DNA of 64,000 nucleotides from Methanospirillum stamsii (lineage in GTDB: Archaea > Halobacteriota > Methanomicrobia > Methanomicrobiales > Methanospirillaceae), in assembly GCF_046244385.1 (NCBI RefSeq), contig NZ_CP176366.1, positions 1,674,001-1,738,000 of the forward strand. Direction: 5' to 3'. Position 1 is the stretch's first letter. The number at the start of each line of letters is the position of its first letter. Under the pieces are notes generated by a model that was not told the origin of the DNA, ran no database searches, and worked only from the letters and a program-made list of their open reading frames with translations. Position numbers and translations under genes: made by a program. Positions 35,170 to 44,735 of the stretch are shown one piece after another.

Positions 35170-36093
35170 GAATCCTGAATTAACCTATGAGCGTTCTTAA
35201 TTCGCTTAACAAAGGAAAAAATTACTACCAACATATCATTACAGGAAAAATTTTTCCGTCCCGAAATAAAGACCGTTTTTTTAAAAATTAAGAAATAATA
35301 CGAATTACTGGAATTCATCCATTCTTTTAGATATTTGAATCCTTTCCTTGGCATTATTCAGATATGATAAGCACACGGAAAAGGCAAATTCATTCATCGC
35401 TGATCCAGAACAAGGAGGTAGTAATATTCATGATGTGGGTTATGTGAAAAGTGTATAAACGATGGCCCTTGCCCGTTTGTGTTCTTTCTGCAGGATAATT
35501 GCGGTAGATATACACCAACCCTATCTATAAGTAGTGGACGAAATTTTTTTCTGAAGATTCTTCTGGGAGAACAAAAACGGTCTGTACATTGATGATCTCC
35601 CCTTTGGGGAGGAATATTTCTATATTATATAGGCTGAAGGATGCGGGAAAAAAGATTTATATATTGTCCTTCGTTCCATTTAATGAAAAATCAGCACAAT
35701 GGGTTTTTTAAAAGATGAAAGTGAAAATGAAAATATCTGGTTGGTTTTAAAGTCATGGTACAACATCAGACATAGCCAGGATTAGACGTTTTTTCGCTGT
35801 AATTTGAAAAATAAAATCAATGTTATTGAAGGAATGATATCTATACTTTAATTTTTTCTGATATACTAAAAAGTACCTGGAATTTTAATAAAAGATTGAC
35901 TTTTCTCAAAAAACAGAATAATTACTGAAAAAAATCGTCGAAATAATTCTTTCTCGCCGTAATTGATACTACAGTGGTATATTTCGATTCGATAAGGTTA
36001 TAAATTTTGACATGTAAAAAAAATATTTATCCTGATTTCTTTATGGTTTGGGATATTAACTGAACACGGATGGATATCCTGAATGGAGTTTAC
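35170..36093. other. AT-rich gene-poor stretch with hairpin and small ORF
   Basis: About 920 bases. It contains a perfect hairpin CTCCCC-TTT-GGGGAG (35597-35611), a TATA-like TTTATATATT (35656-35665) and a 28-codon ORF that begins at 35699. The last part holds the promoter of the DUF3821 protein (AATATTTATCC near 36018-36030). Confidence 0.45.
35699..35785 (+). CDS. Possible 28-aa small protein
   Basis: Frame ATG 35699 to TAG 35785, reading MGFLKDESENENIWLVLKSW and ending with IRHSQD. A TATA-like TTTATATATT about 35-43 bases upstream would give a short leader. The charged and aromatic composition is protein-like, but nothing else supports it. The DNA is AT-rich like its surroundings. Confidence 0.2.
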   Translation: MGFLKDESENENIWLVLKSWYNIRHSQD

Positions 36094-38316
36094 ATGCACA
36101 ATAAAGCGTATTGGATGGTAGTTTGCTTATTAATGCTGGTATTGATATCTGTATCATTTCCTGCAACTGCGGTTATTAATAAAATCTCACCCGGAAATGA
36201 GGTATTTATCGGTGAAAGTGGTCTGGATCTCACCGGATACATCAATAAACCTGTAATGATTGGGTGGTATGATGATCCCTGTGGGCTCTCTAAAACCAAG
36301 GAGGAGGATGTTACTGATCCGGTATATAGCCTTTCTGAAGATGGAAAGACGGTTATATATGGAGGAACAATCGGGGAGCGTAGTTACGGTTGTATTCCTC
36401 CTGAAGATGCATCTCCTTCAGATATTCAAAAAATTGAAGACCCGGCAGATTTCTTTGTGGATCCTGATCTATTTTTCGCAAAAGATGGAGAATGGTACCT
36501 CTGGGATGGAAAAAATCACGGTGATCTCGTGTTCACTCTCGTTGAACCATCTATAAGCATGAAGATCCTTGACGGCTCCTCCGGAGAAGACATTTCAGGA
36601 AAAAAAACTTCCAAAGGAAATTATGTAAATTTCCTCATAGAGACAAACATGGGAAGTGCTACCGGAAGAACTGGATACACCCCAGATGATGCACCCTTTA
36701 CGATATCGCTAAAACAAGGAGAGAATGGAGAAATTATCACTGAAGTCCCGGGAAAGAATAACCAGATGATTTCTCTTGAAAATCTCCCGATTGATTCTAA
36801 AGAGTGGTACTGGGTAGGAACCGATGAGGGCCACACCAAAGTTGGATCAGATGATGGATGGAATACAGGAGATGAGGCGTATGCTCCAGGAAAGTACTTG
36901 GTATGGGTCAGTTCAAACCTGAATGACTTGTATGATAATTTTCGTGCTCCTGATGGTTCTCCTTATACTGGAAGGTCAGTAAGCCCTGCGAAAATTGTTG
37001 AGATAATTGCAAATGATAGAAGTACAAATGGAGTGGTTCAGGATACCACACCAGTTCAAACTATTGTACCAGGAAAGGAGCAAAAAGTTCTTGGAGTGCC
37101 AGATGATCTTGAACCGATTGAGGACACAAAGGTAGTAGCCCAAAAAATTGAGGTTACAGAAAGGAGTAATTTACCTGTAACTGCGAATTTTTTAGGATAT
37201 CTTGACCTTATTACATCAGATGAATTTAATAAAAAATCTCCATCTTCAGGTTCTCACGATCTGCAATGGGATAAAAAAGCCGATAATGCTGCAATGATAG
37301 AATCTGACTCGGAATTTTTCCAGGAAGAAGGACGTACCCCTCCGGTTAGTTATTACATCGATATGGGTAATTATCTCATCGGTATGGAGCGGTATAAAGA
37401 TGCAGAAGATGCCTTTGAAACCGCATTAAGTAAAGATGATCGGAATATCGATGTAATCATCGGTCTTGGCATGGTGAAATTCTATCTTGGTTCATATCCC
37501 TTCGCGGTCAGTACATTTGATGATGCTATAAAACTGGATGCACGAAATGTCCTGGCTTTAACATACAAGGCAGTATCTCAGGCTAATGCAGATAATCTGG
37601 ACGGGGCATTAGTAAGTATTGAAAAGGCTACCACTTATGGCCCTTCAGATGCTCTTGCCTGGTATTATGCTGCAGTAATCTATGCACAAGCAGGGGATAT
37701 GGAAAAGGCAGGATCAGCGATACAAAAAGCATCTGCATTAAAACCGGACAATACCTATATTCAGGTCCTCTATGATGAGATCGCTCCATCTGATATATCT
37801 CCCTCAAACCAGGAATCCCAGAAAAAAGGTCTCTCACATGTAACTTCAGGTTCTGGTTCAACCATTACTGATCTTACGAGTGATATGCAGTCTTTTAAAG
37901 GTATTTCCGGATTTGGTGCTATATTCGATGCAGAAAAAGAGCAAATAGGTACTAAAACCATCATCCGGTATTCAGAACGGGATAATATCGACTCCGGAGT
38001 TCCGGTGGAATATCATGTGGAAATAATTGCTGATCCTACAGAAGGACCAGCACCATTAAATGTTCATTTTTCTGATGAATCTTCTGCTACTGGGGGAATT
38101 ACTCCTATTCAATGGACCTGGAAGAGTAATCAGAAAAAGTATTCCGGGCGTGATTATACCCATACATTCTACCTGCCTGGAACATATCAGGTAGACTGGG
38201 AAATCCGGTGGTCTGATGGTAAGGTTTCTTCTTCCACGGCTTATACTAGATTATCGATCAGTGTTCAGGATACCTTGTCTGATGATTCTGAAGATTTTAC
38301 TCAGGGCACAAATTAA
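36094..38316 (+). CDS. Secreted DUF3821-TPR-PKD protein
   Basis: 740 aa from ATG 36094, chosen because GGAG lies 5 bases upstream and a signal peptide follows (VVCLLMLVLISVSFPATAV). Residues about 25-310 match DUF3821 domains of methanogen surface proteins (ISPGNEVFIGESGLDLTGYI, WYLWDGKN, the GTDEGHTKVG segment). Next come TPR repeats (about 440-590; MERYKDAEDAFETALSKD) and a degenerate PKD-like domain (APLNVHFSDESS, TWKSN, TYQVDWEI). It is probably an extracellular scaffold. The combination of DUF3821, TPR and PKD in one chain is uncommon in my experience. Confidence 0.82.
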   Translation: MHNKAYWMVVCLLMLVLISVSFPATAVINKISPGNEVFIGESGLDLTGYINKPVMIGWYDDPCGLSKTKEEDVTDPVYSLSEDGKTVIYGGTIGERSYGCIPPEDASPSDIQKIEDPADFFVDPDLFFAKDGEWYLWDGKNHGDLVFTLVEPSISMKILDGSSGEDISGKKTSKGNYVNFLIETNMGSATGRTGYTPDDAPFTISLKQGENGEIITEVPGKNNQMISLENLPIDSKEWYWVGTDEGHTKVGSDDGWNTGDEAYAPGKYLVWVSSNLNDLYDNFRAPDGSPYTGRSVSPAKIVEIIANDRSTNGVVQDTTPVQTIVPGKEQKVLGVPDDLEPIEDTKVVAQKIEVTERSNLPVTANFLGYLDLITSDEFNKKSPSSGSHDLQWDKKADNAAMIESDSEFFQEEGRTPPVSYYIDMGNYLIGMERYKDAEDAFETALSKDDRNIDVIIGLGMVKFYLGSYPFAVSTFDDAIKLDARNVLALTYKAVSQANADNLDGALVSIEKATTYGPSDALAWYYAAVIYAQAGDMEKAGSAIQKASALKPDNTYIQVLYDEIAPSDISPSNQESQKKGLSHVTSGSGSTITDLTSDMQSFKGISGFGAIFDAEKEQIGTKTIIRYSERDNIDSGVPVEYHVEIIADPTEGPAPLNVHFSDESSATGGITPIQWTWKSNQKKYSGRDYTHTFYLPGTYQVDWEIRWSDGKVSSSTAYTRLSISVQDTLSDDSEDFTQGTN

Positions 38317-38736
38317 TCATTCGGAAGATATAATCAAAACAAATATCCTTATTATGGTCATTTTTTGATGATTAAACTCAGAATCTCGATTTATCAAGGG
38401 GTCGCCAAGCATACATATATATGTGCGATACCATTGCATGCCCCCTATTTAGATCCCCCTTTTTAAGTGTATCAGTGAAAACCAATACTCTCTTTATATC
38501 TTGGGCTCTTCAGTTCGGGAAAAATCGCCGATTTATATAGAACCCGGATGGAAGCCCTCTCCATTCTCTTCTGGTTGAAAATTTCCCTATCAGTGAGACT
38601 TAAAACCAACCGGATTTCTCTTAATTGTGATAATGGTATAATGCCCTTTAATTGGTGTAAATCTGATATATCCGGACTTTAGGTGAGTATTTTATCATCT
38701 CCTGGTTAGTATCATGTCTGCGATTGAGATAATAGG
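38317..38736. other. Stretch with no clear gene
   Basis: About 420 bases. It has an AT-rich imperfect palindrome around GCATACATATATATGTGC (about 38408-38425) and a TATA-like CTGATATATCC near 38667 that may serve the downstream zinc-finger gene. No long ORF is present. Confidence 0.4.
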
Positions 38737-39021
38737 ATGAAGGGGAATTTTCAAACTATCTTGTATTATTCTAAAAAAATATCATTATTCCCAGGTTTTT
38801 TACCAAATGGGGCGCTATTATATGATATGACACAAAACCCCTGTGTCCATCATGAAGACAATGTTGGAGAACATACCTGCCGTTTATGTGGAAAAAACCA
38901 TTGTATTGAATGTATTCATCTTGGAAGCCGGATATGCTACTCCTGTATCTATAAAGGAATCATTATTATCATGGTCATTATGGTAATCTTTTCATACGTA
39001 GCCTGGTACGGTCTTTTATAA
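38737..39021 (+). CDS. Small B-box-like zinc-finger membrane protein
   Basis: 94 aa, or 64 aa if it starts at ATG 38827 (MTQNPCVHHEDNVGEHTC). The cysteines and histidines C-HH, CRLCGKNHCIEC and CYSC are spaced as in small B-box or RING-like zinc folds. A strong C-terminal membrane segment (IIIIMVIMVIFSYVAWYGLL) follows. The zinc domain would face the cytoplasm or the outside depending on topology. Similar proteins are common in Methanomicrobiales and of unknown role. Confidence 0.7.
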   Translation: MKGNFQTILYYSKKISLFPGFLPNGALLYDMTQNPCVHHEDNVGEHTCRLCGKNHCIECIHLGSRICYSCIYKGIIIIMVIMVIFSYVAWYGLL

Positions 39022-39109
39022 ACGATGAGAGGCGAATCCCGAAATCAGATATCGGAATTATGGTTTTATAAAAAAGGTTTATCGCTGATTACATGAACAT
39101 TATCTCATC

Positions 39110-39658
39110 ATGAAAAATATCTCTTTTCTCTCTCTTTTATTTATTGTCTCTCTCGTTTGCATTGCGGGAAATGCCATATGTGGGGTTTTTGGTGATGACA
39201 ATGATAAACCGGTTGATACACTATTAAAAAAAGATCCCCAAAATGCAACAATGCTGGTAACTCTCGGGATTGACCTTTCAAATTCCGGTAGATACAACGA
39301 ATCCGTCGATGCATATAATCAGGCACTGATACTCGAACCTGGGAATTCATCACTCTGGAATCTTAAAGGATCAGTTCTGCAAAAACTTGAAAAATATGAG
39401 GAAGCTATCAGGGCTTATAACCAGGCACTCTCAATCGACCATGAGAATATTGATGCCTGGAATAACAAGGGCTCTGTCCTTGTTGAGATTGATAAGTTGG
39501 AAGATGCATCCAAGGCATTTAATCAGGCACTCCTGATTGATCCGGAAAATGTCTTTGCAAAGGAAAATCTGGAACAGGTTTTAGACAAAATCAATGAATT
39601 AACATTTTTAAAGTCTGTTGAAATCCTGAAAACAAAAATGGAAATCCGGGATTCATAA
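39110..39658 (+). CDS. Secreted/anchored TPR protein
   Basis: 182 aa. An N-terminal signal peptide (SLLFIVSLVCIAGNAICG) is followed by about three to four TPR units (GRYNESVDAYNQALILEPGN, KYEEAIRAYNQALSIDHEN, KLEDASKAFNQALLIDPEN). TPRs hold protein complexes. The C-terminal helix (about 155-182) is charged. It stands alone between the zinc-finger gene and the chelatase cluster, which starts 300 bases downstream. Confidence 0.85.
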   Translation: MKNISFLSLLFIVSLVCIAGNAICGVFGDDNDKPVDTLLKKDPQNATMLVTLGIDLSNSGRYNESVDAYNQALILEPGNSSLWNLKGSVLQKLEKYEEAIRAYNQALSIDHENIDAWNNKGSVLVEIDKLEDASKAFNQALLIDPENVFAKENLEQVLDKINELTFLKSVEILKTKMEIRDS

Positions 39659-39958
39659 TGAATCCGGAATAGATCTTTCCATATGACAGGTTAAACTGAA
39701 GAGTTGGAGGTCCATTTTTAATGGTTTCCTAATCTGTCCTGTCTTTTGGCTCATATATGCTCAGGGAAATTTGTTTTAACCTTAATCTTTGGTATTTTTG
39801 AAGATATTACTGCATGAAATGAAACCCTCTCTTTCATGATTTTTTCATTGGATAAAAAATCGTTTCGCTCATCTTTTTTTTCAGTAATGCAAAATATATG
39901 GAATGTATCGATACTATCATCCGGAACGAGTGGTGGATTCATGAATGGAGGATACAAA
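39659..39958. promoter_or_regulatory. Promoter region of cobN gene
   Basis: AT-rich 300 bases. A TATA-like CAAAATATATGG is at about 39889-39900, about 60 bases before the cobN start. An inverted repeat ATGAAA (39819-39824) / TTTCAT (39832-39837) lies upstream. No sites similar to the palindrome before the CbiZ gene were seen here. Confidence 0.4.
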
Positions 39959-42900
39959 GTGAAAATAGTCTATATTAGTGCAGGAACCGGAGAAAATCCC
40001 TGGCTTTATGAAGCAGCAGAATCATGTAGTGAAGTTAGCCCGGTTACGATTCTTCAGGCAACTTCAGAAGAACTGGATTCTGAAGAGAAGAGGTTTATTA
40101 AAATCCTGGAGGAAGTAAAAAGCTGTGATCTGCTCCTTGTGAGCAATCACGGAAGTGCCACCTATTTCAAGAAATACGATCGCCTTATTGCTCTGGTCAG
40201 GGAGCAAAAGGTTGGAACCTTTATCGGAAGCTCAATCCCGGAAGAGATGAAGGAATACCGGGATATCTTCCCGTTCTCTGACGACGACTATGACTTTGTT
40301 CATGCATGTATAGAACTTGGCGGAAAGGAGAACACAAGAAGTCTCATTCTCTGGGCCTGTAAAACCATTGCCAGAATAGAGGTTTCTGTTCCTCCCTTGC
40401 AATATCCACCGACTGAAGGATTCTATCACCCGACATTACCGGAAGTCTATGATTACGCTGCCCATATAAAACGACTGGATCCTGATAAACCAACAGCCGG
40501 AATTCTCCTTCACCAGTTCTTTTTTGTCAGGAAGAACATCCTTCCGATTGATACCCTGATATCTGCTCTTGAATCCAGGGGGATGAATGTTCTCCCTTTC
40601 TTCCTCGTAACAAGCCCGAATGAGGTCACCGGGGCAATAGGGATTCGGAAATTCATCGAACAGTACCTGATCCATGGTAATAAGCCGCTGGTTGATGTTC
40701 TCATCATCAACATGTCATTCTCCCAGATTAGTCTCTCTGATCCTAATGACGGGATGAAGAAAGAGCCGATATACAACTTCTTTGATGATCTGAACGTCCC
40801 CCTCCTTCAGACTATCACGATGTACCGGTCATATGAGACTTGGAAGGAAGATGATCTTGGCCTTTCTGCGATGGAGATCTCATCCGGAGTTATCTGGCCT
40901 GAATATGACGGACAGGTAATCACCATACCCCTTGCCACCACGGATGAATATGAGGGGAAAAAGAACGTTGCAGTGCCAATCCCAGGAAGGCCTGAGCGTA
41001 TTGCAGAGATGGCGCTCCGGTGGGCAGAATTGAAACGGACGCCGGTACAGAATAGAAAGATAGCGATATTCCTATACCAGTATACCGGGGATATGGATGC
41101 TCTTGGAGATGCCGGAGGTCTTGATACCCCGAGGAGTATCATCGAGATACTAAAGCGTCTCAAAAATGAGGGATACAAGGTGGATTATATCCCAAAAACC
41201 GGGAACGAACTGATTAACTGGATGATTGCCGGTCTTACCAACGATATCAGGTACATCACCCATGACCAGATGCGGGAGAGATCTGGAGGTTTTGTGAACG
41301 CTGAACAGTATCGGGATTGGTTTTCCAAAATCCCCGAGAAGAATCAGGCCAAAATATCTGCCGACTGGGGTGATGCACCGGGTGAATTGTTCCTTCATGG
41401 TGGGGAACTCTGTATTCCCGGCCGGATGAACGGAAACATCTTCCTTGGAATACAACCGCCAAGGGGATTATTTGAGCAGGTCGAGTCTCTTATTCACTCA
41501 AATGACCTCGTGATGCCACACCATTACGTCGCTTATTACCGGTGGATAAAGCACGTATTCGGAGCCCATGCGGTGGTCCACGTAGGAACCCACGGAACCC
41601 TTGAGTGGCTCCCCGGCAAGGGGAATGCAATGTCTGAAGAATGCTATCCAGACCTGGTTTTTGAAGATATGCCGCATATCTATCCGTATATCATCAATGA
41701 TCCTGGTGAAGCAGTGGAGGCAAAAAGGAGGACCTGGGCAGTCCTCCTTGACTATCTCATATCTGCCATGATGCGGGCAGAAGGGTACGGGGATCTTTCG
41801 GAACTTGATACGATTCTGCAGGAGTACCTGAGAGCGAAAAGCGGAAAAGAAGAACAAAAATCTGCAGAACTCATCGAAGAGATACACCGGATTGTCCTGG
41901 CCCAGAATCTCACACATGACTTAGGTCTCAACCAGGATGCTCAGCCCGATGAAGTTGCAGTAAATGCAGAGCGGCTCTATGATTACATCTGTGAGGTCAG
42001 GGATACTATAATCAAAGACGGCCTTCATATCTTCGGTCTTCCTCCGGCAGATGTTCGTTTCAGGGAGATGATCTATGCCCTGACCAGGCTTGAAAACGGG
42101 AATGTTCCATCTCTTCGTGAGAGTATCGCAGCATCGTTATCCCTCTCTTTGAGATCCCTCCTTGATGATCCTTCGGGATTCAATGAGAAGCACGATCAGA
42201 TGAACGGAGCTCTCATCGATATGATCGACTGTAAGAGCCGGAACCTGATTGACCGGATGGCAGAATGCGATTTCAGCCTGGAGGAGTCACTCTCCTTGAT
42301 TCGGGATGAATATGGAGAAGATAATTCTGGCCTTGAAACATGTGTCCGGTTTATCTGTGAGACCATCGTTGATACCCTATATAAGACAACGGATGAAGTG
42401 ACAAACCTGGTCAGGGCTCTTGATGCAGGATATGTACCCCCGGGACCAAGCGGGGATCCTACAAGGGGCAATGTTCATCTCCTCCCTACGGGGAAGAATT
42501 GTTACTCGATTGATCCTGCAACCATCCCGACCCAGGCTGCCTGGAAGACAGGCAAAGCTATGGCAGACCTGATGGTTGAGCGGTATATCCAGGAAAAGGG
42601 TGAATATCCCGAAAGAGTAGGGATTGTCGTCTGGGCGACTGACACGATGAGGACCGGAGGAGATGATATCGCTTACATCTTCTGGCTGATGGGGCTGAGG
42701 CCGATCTGGTCTGACCGGGGCGGTGCGGTGACCGGGCTAGAGGTCATTCCGGCAAAGGAACTTGGAAGGCCACGAATCGATGTAACCCTCCGGATAAGCG
42801 GAATGTTTCGGGATACCTTCCCCATGTTGGTCAATATGATCGATGAAGGTGTTGAGATCATTGCCTCACTGGATGAATCAGATGATGTCAACTTCCTCTC

Positions 42901-43708
42901 TGCCCACTTAAAACAGGATATGGTGGAGAAGTTAAAGGAAGGTTTCTCCGAGCAGGAAGCCAGAGATATGGCTCTTATCCGGATATTTGGAGACCCTCCC
43001 GGAAACCACGGATGTGCGATTGGTGAGGTTGTTCATGCTTCTGCCTGGAACGACCGAAGCGATCTTGCAGAGGTGTATACGACCTGGGGTGCTCATGCCT
43101 ATGGCCGGAAATACCGTGGAGAGAAATTCCCTGAACTCTTCAGGGAGCAGATGGGGCACCTTGATGTTACGGTGAAAAATCGTGTCTCCCGTGAATTTGA
43201 TATTCTGGATGTTGATGACGATTATATCTTCCTTGGCGGGATGAATGCCTGTGTCAAAACCTACGGTGACAAAGATCCGGTATCGGTGATCGGTGAAGCA
43301 TCAGATCCGAAGAACGTGAAGACACGCCTCCTTGACGAGGAGATCAGGTTTATTTTCCGGAGCCGTGTGCTCAACCCCAGGTGGCTTGAAGGGCTGAAGC
43401 CCCATGGATTCAGGGGAGTCCAGGAGGTCATGAACACCATCGAGTACACCTTCGGGTGGGATGTGACCTCTGATGCGGTTGATGACTGGGAGTACCAGGC
43501 AGCGACAGAGCATTTCCTCTTTAATGAGGAGAATAGGAAATGGATTGAAGAGAACAATCCGTATGCCCTTCACAGCATAGCCGGAAGGCTGCTGGAAGCA
43601 AACCAGAGAGGTTTCTGGGATACTGATGACGAGACGATCCGCAGATTGCAGGAGATATATCTTGAGTCAGAGAACTTCTTTGAACAGATGGGGGAAGAGA
43701 ATCCATGA
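39959..43708 (+). CDS. cobN: CobN/BchH-type metal-chelatase large subunit
   Basis: About 1249 aa, the size of CobN. It binds the tetrapyrrole and metal and works with two AAA+ subunits (BchI- and BchD-like genes on the other strand nearby). The start is GTG 39959 with GGAGGA 7 bases upstream; ATG 39941 is in frame just before. Hallmarks are VVHVGTHGTLEWLPGK, WATDTMRTGGDDIAYI and GSCAIGE-like (PGNHGCAIGEVVHASAW). In methanogens cobalt is inserted by CbiX-type enzymes, so the metal and ring of this one are unknown. ABC-2 transporter genes follow directly. Confidence 0.92.
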   Translation: MKIVYISAGTGENPWLYEAAESCSEVSPVTILQATSEELDSEEKRFIKILEEVKSCDLLLVSNHGSATYFKKYDRLIALVREQKVGTFIGSSIPEEMKEYRDIFPFSDDDYDFVHACIELGGKENTRSLILWACKTIARIEVSVPPLQYPPTEGFYHPTLPEVYDYAAHIKRLDPDKPTAGILLHQFFFVRKNILPIDTLISALESRGMNVLPFFLVTSPNEVTGAIGIRKFIEQYLIHGNKPLVDVLIINMSFSQISLSDPNDGMKKEPIYNFFDDLNVPLLQTITMYRSYETWKEDDLGLSAMEISSGVIWPEYDGQVITIPLATTDEYEGKKNVAVPIPGRPERIAEMALRWAELKRTPVQNRKIAIFLYQYTGDMDALGDAGGLDTPRSIIEILKRLKNEGYKVDYIPKTGNELINWMIAGLTNDIRYITHDQMRERSGGFVNAEQYRDWFSKIPEKNQAKISADWGDAPGELFLHGGELCIPGRMNGNIFLGIQPPRGLFEQVESLIHSNDLVMPHHYVAYYRWIKHVFGAHAVVHVGTHGTLEWLPGKGNAMSEECYPDLVFEDMPHIYPYIINDPGEAVEAKRRTWAVLLDYLISAMMRAEGYGDLSELDTILQEYLRAKSGKEEQKSAELIEEIHRIVLAQNLTHDLGLNQDAQPDEVAVNAERLYDYICEVRDTIIKDGLHIFGLPPADVRFREMIYALTRLENGNVPSLRESIAASLSLSLRSLLDDPSGFNEKHDQMNGALIDMIDCKSRNLIDRMAECDFSLEESLSLIRDEYGEDNSGLETCVRFICETIVDTLYKTTDEVTNLVRALDAGYVPPGPSGDPTRGNVHLLPTGKNCYSIDPATIPTQAAWKTGKAMADLMVERYIQEKGEYPERVGIVVWATDTMRTGGDDIAYIFWLMGLRPIWSDRGGAVTGLEVIPAKELGRPRIDVTLRISGMFRDTFPMLVNMIDEGVEIIASLDESDDVNFLSAHLKQDMVEKLKEGFSEQEARDMALIRIFGDPPGNHGCAIGEVVHASAWNDRSDLAEVYTTWGAHAYGRKYRGEKFPELFREQMGHLDVTVKNRVSREFDILDVDDDYIFLGGMNACVKTYGDKDPVSVIGEASDPKNVKTRLLDEEIRFIFRSRVLNPRWLEGLKPHGFRGVQEVMNTIEYTFGWDVTSDAVDDWEYQAATEHFLFNEENRKWIEENNPYALHSIAGRLLEANQRGFWDTDDETIRRLQEIYLESENFFEQMGEENP

Positions 43709-43781
43709 GACTGAAGAGCATCTCTCTCCGGAAAAGAGTGGGATGCCTGGATGGCATCCGGTCAGGATGGGATGAGATCTC

Positions 43782-44735
43782 ATGACCGCCATTCAGACTG
43801 AAGATCTCACCAAATTTTTTGGAGATTTTTGTGCGGTAAACGGCCTGAACATCGAGGCGGATAAGGAAATTTTCGGGCTTCTTGGACCGAATGGGTCAGG
43901 AAAGACGACAACAGTTCTGATGCTTACTACCCTTCTCACCCAAGACAGGGGAACTGCAAGCATCTGTGGATATGATACCCGGAAGGATCCAGACAAGGTT
44001 CGAAGCTCTATCAGTTATGTCCCCCAGGATATGGCAATTGACACCAACCTGACCGGACGGGAGAACATGCTCTTTTTTGCTAAATTGTATGGTGTTTCCA
44101 ATCCCCGGGACCGGGTTGATGAGCTCCTTGAAGTGATGGAACTCTCTTCCCGTGCCGACGATCTGGCAAAGACCTACTCCGGTGGGATGCGAAGGAGGCT
44201 TGAACTGGCAGAAGCCCTGGTACACGAACCTGAAGTGATATTCCTTGATGAACCAACACTCGGGCTCGATGTTGCAGCCAGAAAGAAAATCTGGGAGCAT
44301 ATCCATGCACTGAACCGGAAAGGGATGACGATCTTTGTGACTACCCATTACATGGATGAGGCAGACCGGTACTGCGACCGGGTCGGGATCATCAATCATG
44401 GCATGATTGCAGTCCTTGGAAAACCCGCTGAATTAAAATCACACCTGATGAAGGATGTCATCTCTGTTATTGTAAATGGTGAATATGTGCCAGTAGACCT
44501 GGAAGGTGTTCTGTTTGTCGGTCAATCCGGAGATGAACTCTCGTTTACAGCTGAGAACGGGAGAGAGGCACTCCCAACACTCGCTGATGCCCTCAGCCGT
44601 GCTGGAAACAGTATCCGGGCTATGTCTCTTCGTGAACCAACTCTTGATGATGTATTCCTCCAGTCGGTGGGAAAGCAGGAGGAATCAACGGGTTTTGAAG
44701 AGTGGAAATACCGTCTGATGCTCAGGAGGAGATGA
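43782..44735 (+). CDS. ABC-2 type transporter ATPase
   Basis: 317 aa ATPase. Walker A is GLLGPNGSGKTTTVLM, the ABC signature YSGGMRRRLELAEAL and Walker B EVIFLDEPTLGLD. The C-terminal extension (about 220-317) is typical of drug/lipid/polysaccharide exporters of the DrrA type. It follows cobN by 73 bases and overlaps the permease start, so it likely exports a product of the same pathway. This contrasts with the BtuCDF importer of the opposite strand. Confidence 0.93.
   Translation: MTAIQTEDLTKFFGDFCAVNGLNIEADKEIFGLLGPNGSGKTTTVLMLTTLLTQDRGTASICGYDTRKDPDKVRSSISYVPQDMAIDTNLTGRENMLFFAKLYGVSNPRDRVDELLEVMELSSRADDLAKTYSGGMRRRLELAEALVHEPEVIFLDEPTLGLDVAARKKIWEHIHALNRKGMTIFVTTHYMDEADRYCDRVGIINHGMIAVLGKPAELKSHLMKDVISVIVNGEYVPVDLEGVLFVGQSGDELSFTAENGREALPTLADALSRAGNSIRAMSLREPTLDDVFLQSVGKQEESTGFEEWKYRLMLRRR

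Noticed and set aside
27658..36000. tRNA-Phe as an integrase attachment site
   Set aside because: No second copy of the tRNA 3' end and no integrase gene were found in the window.
39836..39958. Longer N-terminus for cobN from 39836
   Set aside because: The extra 41 residues are AT-rich leader-like sequence with no family match, and the GGAGGA lies just before GTG 39959.
40807..41917. Several 100-140-codon ORFs opposite the cobN gene
   Set aside because: They are shadows of the GC-biased cobN reading frame, without start signals or protein-like motifs.
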